Below, piece after piece: positions 14,510-17,107 of a stretch of 17,107 nt of DNA. The notes under the pieces are model-generated. The model saw only the letters and a program-made list of their open reading frames with translations. It did not search any database and had not been told where the DNA came from. The position numbers and the translations under genes are program-made. This stretch comes from Bacillota bacterium (GTDB lineage Bacteria > Bacillota > Clostridia > Oscillospirales > Ruminococcaceae). The DNA lies in NCBI GenBank assembly GCA_023415575.1, contig JAEZKF010000057.1:1-17107 (forward strand), given 5' to 3'. The number at the start of each line of letters is the position of its first letter. Within the stretch, counting starts at the first letter, position 1.

Positions 14510-15030
14510 GCCGCGGCGGGTTTATGCTCAAAGGACTGAGTATGTTAGACCCCGAGACCGGCAAGGGTCAGACTGGGCCTGCCTGGGCTCTGGGAGCTCA
14601 GGTGGTTGAGGTGGAGGCAGACCTAAGGGACTTCACCTACCGCATCATCCGCGCTTCTACGGTTATGGATGTCGGGAACGTAATCAACCCCGAATTGATG
14701 CGGTCTATGGTTGCCGGAGGGATGTCAATGGGAATCAGTATGGCAAGCAGAGAGGCGTTTACCTATAGTGCAGACGGTATCCCGCAACTGCCTAATCTGC
14801 GAACCTATAAGCTGATGCACATCGGTCAGGAGCCGGACTACCGCGTCGGCTTTGTGCAAACGCCGGAAGACGGCTCTCCCTATGGGGTTCGAAGCTATTC
14901 GGAGCATGGAATCATCGGGATTCCGGCAGCCCTTGGCAATGCGCTCTCGGCCGCTTTCGGAATGGAGATATTGACCCTTCCGATTACGCCGGAGAAGATA
15001 TGGCAGCTATCTGCGGAGGACGAAAAATGA
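14482..15030 (+). pseudogene. xdhA: Xanthine dehydrogenase-type Mo subunit, C-terminal part, out of frame
   Basis: The remaining part of the same large subunit in the -1 frame. The homologous reading starts near 14482 (ESIGEPAIGRGGF). The first ATG, at 14524, lacks a ribosome binding site of its own. Family motifs include GAQVVEVEADLRDFTYRI and the DVGNVINPELMRSMVAGGMSMG loop seen in Moco subunits. GSPYGVRSYSEHGIIGIPAALGNAL holds the Glu at the place of the catalytic base in GVGEP of bovine xanthine oxidase. The final TGA overlaps the ATG of the FAD subunit as ATGA, and GGAGGA for that gene lies inside this one, so coupling survives even though the protein is broken. If the frameshift is an assembly error, this and the previous entry are one gene of about 775 codons. 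Confidence 0.85.
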
Positions 15031-15866
15031 TACCGTTTGATTTCATCTATTACCGAGTGAATACCCTGCAGGAGGCAATCAGCTTATATCATCAGCTGCA
15101 TACAGAGGGCAAGAATCCTATGTACTACTCGGGCGGCAGTGAGATTATTACCATGTCCCGCGCTGGTAGTATCCACCCGCAAGCCATTATCGACATCAAA
15201 AACATCCCGGAGTGCACAGGGCTTTGTATGGAAGGCGAATACCTCCATATCGGGGCAGCTTGTACGCTAAACGAGATTAAGGAATCAAAGCTTTTTCCCC
15301 TGCTCAGGCTTGCCTGCGGGCGCATCGCCGACCACACCAACCAATGCAGGATTACACTGGGCGGAAACCTGTGCGGAACGATTATTTATAGGGAGACCAG
15401 CCTGCCGCTTATGATTTCCGACGCAGAGATTACTCTTTACGGACCGGACGGGCAAAGAATAGTGCCCTTTTTAAGTGTGTTTCATGGTAGGATGCATTTG
15501 AAACCGGGCGAGATGGTTGTGAATGTTCGCATTCCCCAATGGGCGCTAAATGCCCGCCATGCACACATCAAAAAAACAGCTAATGAGAAGATTGACTATC
15601 CCTTGGTGACGGTTACCGCAATCTTTCGGAATGGTTATATGCGGGCGGCGTTTTCCGGCATCTGTTCTCATCCCATTCGCAGTGAGCAGATGGAGAATAT
15701 TCTAAACGACCGAACCCTACCCGCAGAAGAGAGGGTGAAAAAGGCAGTAAGCCTTCTCCCCCAGCCGGCCTATGGCGATGCGGAGGGGTCTGGTGCCTAT
15801 CGGGTGTTTGTCTTGGAGAACACACTTCGTACCCTGATTGAGGAGTGGGAAAATGGTAAGATATGA
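15027..15866 (+). CDS. xdhB: Xanthine dehydrogenase-type FAD-binding subunit
   Basis: The 279-aa medium subunit, which passes electrons from the [2Fe-2S] clusters through FAD to NAD+ or another acceptor. The FAD-binding PF00941-type domain is visible as YSGGSEI (about 34-40, in place of the usual GGTdL) and TLGGNLCG (110-117). ESKLFPLLRLACGRIADHT precedes the latter, as is usual. The C-terminal CO-dehydrogenase-flavoprotein-type domain spans roughly 175-279, with KTANEKIDYPLVTVTA. The ATG at 15027 overlaps the stop of the Mo subunit (ATGA) and has GGAGGA six bases upstream; the frame's upstream codons from 15000 are not used. It overlaps the next gene by 14 bases. The substrate cannot be decided from this subunit. 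Confidence 0.93.
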   Translation: MIPFDFIYYRVNTLQEAISLYHQLHTEGKNPMYYSGGSEIITMSRAGSIHPQAIIDIKNIPECTGLCMEGEYLHIGAACTLNEIKESKLFPLLRLACGRIADHTNQCRITLGGNLCGTIIYRETSLPLMISDAEITLYGPDGQRIVPFLSVFHGRMHLKPGEMVVNVRIPQWALNARHAHIKKTANEKIDYPLVTVTAIFRNGYMRAAFSGICSHPIRSEQMENILNDRTLPAEERVKKAVSLLPQPAYGDAEGSGAYRVFVLENTLRTLIEEWENGKI

Positions 15867-16323
15867 GGGCAAAACCGTGATATCCCTTAACGTTAACGGC
15901 GAGGTGTACGAGCTTGCCGTGCGCCCCTCCGACCTTTTGCTGGACACACTAAGAGAGCAGTTGGGTTTAACCGGCGCAAAGCCCGGGTGCAGAAACGGCG
16001 ATTGCGGCGCCTGCACCGTTACGGTGGATGGCTGGCCCGCAAAATCCTGCCTGATGCTGTCGGTAGAAGCGGAGAATCATCTCATCACGACGGTGGAAGG
16101 GCTAAACGGTGCATCACCCGCTCAAAAAGCCTTTGTAGATGCCAATGCCTTTCAGTGCGGCTACTGCACCTCGGGCTTTCTCATGGTCTGCGAGGCGCTG
16201 AGGACGCAGCATCCGTCCCTGCCGGAGGAGTATGTGATTGAGGAATGGCTGCAGTCCAACCTGTGCCGGTGTACGAGTTATCAGGAGATTCGCGATGCGG
16301 TACGCAGGATGTATGAGGTTTAA
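15853..16323 (+). CDS. xdhC: Xanthine dehydrogenase-type [2Fe-2S] subunit
   Basis: The 156-aa small subunit, which carries two [2Fe-2S] clusters between the Mo centre and FAD. The N-terminal plant-ferredoxin-type domain has Cys46, Cys51, Cys54 and Cys66 (PGCRNGDCGACTV and KSC). The C-terminal helical domain has Cys102, Cys105, Cys138 and Cys140 (FQCGYCTSGF and LCRCTSYQEI). All eight ligands are present and length is normal. GAGGAG is seven bases before the ATG at 15853, which lies inside the FAD-subunit gene. The longer frame from 15838 is rejected. It is the last gene of the operon and is closed by a strong terminator. The name follows E. coli usage (XdhC = Fe-S subunit); some species use other letters. 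Confidence 0.95.
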   Translation: MVRYEGKTVISLNVNGEVYELAVRPSDLLLDTLREQLGLTGAKPGCRNGDCGACTVTVDGWPAKSCLMLSVEAENHLITTVEGLNGASPAQKAFVDANAFQCGYCTSGFLMVCEALRTQHPSLPEEYVIEEWLQSNLCRCTSYQEIRDAVRRMYEV

Positions 16324-16350
16324 TAGAAAAGAGCTTATATGATAAAAGAT

Positions 16351-16379
16351 AAAGCAGCTGCCGGTGCAGCTGCTTTTTT
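16351..16379. terminator. Terminator of the xdh operon
   Basis: AAAGCAGCTGC (16351-16361) pairs with GCAGCTGCTTT (16366-16376) around CGGT, and a run of six T residues follows on the plus strand. On the minus strand the stem is followed by TTTATCTTTTAT, so it may also serve the converging esterase gene. Confidence 0.9.
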
Positions 16380-16428
16380 GTGGGTGTTATTTTGCTTGCT
16401 ATCGGTATGAGCCGGGTTTTGTCAAACC

Positions 16429-17107
16429 TCAATCTGTACCCTTTGCCGCGTAAAACTTGAGGTATTCCTCTAGGGCTTCTTTTCTCAGGGTGTGGCCGCC
16501 GTCATAGATTTGCATTTCACATTTGATATTTCGCTGCTGCAGGGCATCGGAGAGGGATTGCAACCCCGCAGAAAACGGGTCATTGGAGTTTCCGACATCA
16601 AGATAAACACTAAGCTTATCAAGGCCTTTTTTCTTGGCAAACCGGGCGACATCGGCTATCTCGTCGGTGTTTTCGGATGGGAACAGCCATTTTTCAAACT
16701 GCGTGCCGGAATAGTCGCTCACGGTCACTGCGGCGCTGTAGCCGCCGACTTTGCTGAATAATTCGGGATGGTGGAACGCCACGCGAAGGGCAATCGCACC
16801 GCCCATTGAAAAGCCCCCGATGTACCTGCCGTCCGCCGAGGTGATGGTGTCGTAGCCTGAGTCGATGTAGGGAATCAGCTCCTTGGTAATAAAGCGCTCC
16901 ATGATATCTTCGCCCGCATCCCCTTTCTCTTCGATATCCTTTTCGATTTCCTTGAGGGTGGGGTATCGTGTATATGGAAAGACCATGACAAGGGGCTTTA
17001 TATCTCCGCTTTCAATGAGTTTGTCGGCGACCTCACCGATGCCGTTGTCAATCCACATGGTTTCACCGGTACTGTAGCTGTGCAGGCCGTACCAGACGGG
17101 GTAATCC
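16429..17107 (-). CDS. Putative esterase, alpha/beta-hydrolase (EstD/feruloyl type), 5' end missing
   Basis: The gene runs off the window: the frame continues upstream of the ATG at 17058 into DYPVWYGLHSYSTGET, so the start lies beyond 17107. The ATG at 17058 is internal. The visible 225 residues match the putative esterase family PF00756. Numbered from that ATG, the nucleophile elbow is GFSMGG with Ser84, the acid is probably Asp154 or Asp160 in YLDVGNSNDPFS, and the catalytic His is His189 in GGHT. LVMVFPYTRYP (23-33) and ITKELIPYID are usual in this family. It is probably a carboxylesterase with an unknown substrate; a secreted form cannot be judged without the N-terminus. It converges on the xdh operon, with the shared hairpin at 16351-16379. 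Confidence 0.88.
   Translation of the reverse strand, partial: DYPVWYGLHSYSTGETMWIDNGIGEVADKLIESGDIKPLVMVFPYTRYPTLKEIEKDIEEKGDAGEDIMERFITKELIPYIDSGYDTITSADGRYIGGFSMGGAIALRVAFHHPELFSKVGGYSAAVTVSDYSGTQFEKWLFPSENTDEIADVARFAKKKGLDKLSVYLDVGNSNDPFSAGLQSLSDALQQRNIKCEMQIYDGGHTLRKEALEEYLKFYAAKGTD

Noticed and set aside
14470..14524. Programmed -1 frameshifting or selenocysteine read-through in xdhA
   Set aside because: No X-XXY-YYZ slippery heptamer is present at the junction, and the terminating codon is TAG, not TGA. A single-base change explains it better.

Overview
This 17.1 kb window looks like chromosomal DNA of an anaerobic, low-to-moderate GC Firmicute, probably of class Clostridia. The grounds are strong AGGAGG-type ribosome binding sites, sigmaA-type promoters, compact rho-independent terminators, a DUF4358-like lipoprotein and SGNH hydrolase typical of Clostridia, several lipoproteins with classic lipoboxes, and a three-subunit molybdenum hydroxylase. 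I see no phage, transposase, integrase or CRISPR signal. Genus-level assignment is not possible from the sequence alone.

Layout. (1) 1-1813: two hairpins, then a minus-strand SulP anion transporter with a STAS domain. (2) 2051-4025: a minus-strand operon with its own promoter and terminator, encoding a membrane-anchored SGNH hydrolase, a DUF4358-like lipoprotein and a small membrane protein. (3) 4026-4425: an intergenic region with a candidate small RNA, then a tRNA-Pro(GGG) with its own promoter and terminator. (4) 4523-6269: an AT-rich SAM-dependent methyltransferase, then a decayed lipoprotein gene with three frame lesions. (5) 6331-8805: two minus-strand lipoproteins, probably beta-propeller-like and possibly paralogous. 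(6) 8806-11287: a perfect-consensus promoter driving an unrecognised 210-aa protein and a flavodoxin-fold NAD(P)H oxidoreductase, then a polytopic membrane protein of unknown function. (7) 11305-12546: a minus-strand ferritin-like protein with three metal-site-like helical hairpins. (8) 12701-16323: a xanthine-dehydrogenase-type operon ordered Mo subunit, FAD subunit, [2Fe-2S] subunit. The Mo-subunit gene is split by a one-base frameshift near 14480. (9) 16429-17107: the C-terminal part of a minus-strand esterase that runs off the window end.

How the genes may work together. The three xdh genes are translationally coupled: there is an ATGA overlap between the first two and a 14-base overlap between the last two. 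They would form one purine or aldehyde hydroxylase if the first gene were intact. The ferritin-like gene is divergent from them across 154 bp, which may place an iron or oxygen-stress function beside an Fe-S/Mo enzyme; this is only suggested by position. The SGNH/DUF4358 operon probably acts on the cell envelope. Most other genes are transcribed alone or in pairs and bounded by clear terminators.

The observations most worth checking are the broken xdhA, the lipoprotein pseudogene whose middle lesion is a 4-bp tandem duplication, the triple-hairpin ferritin-like protein, and the unrecognised 210-aa protein under an ideal promoter. I do not see a clearly new multi-gene system.
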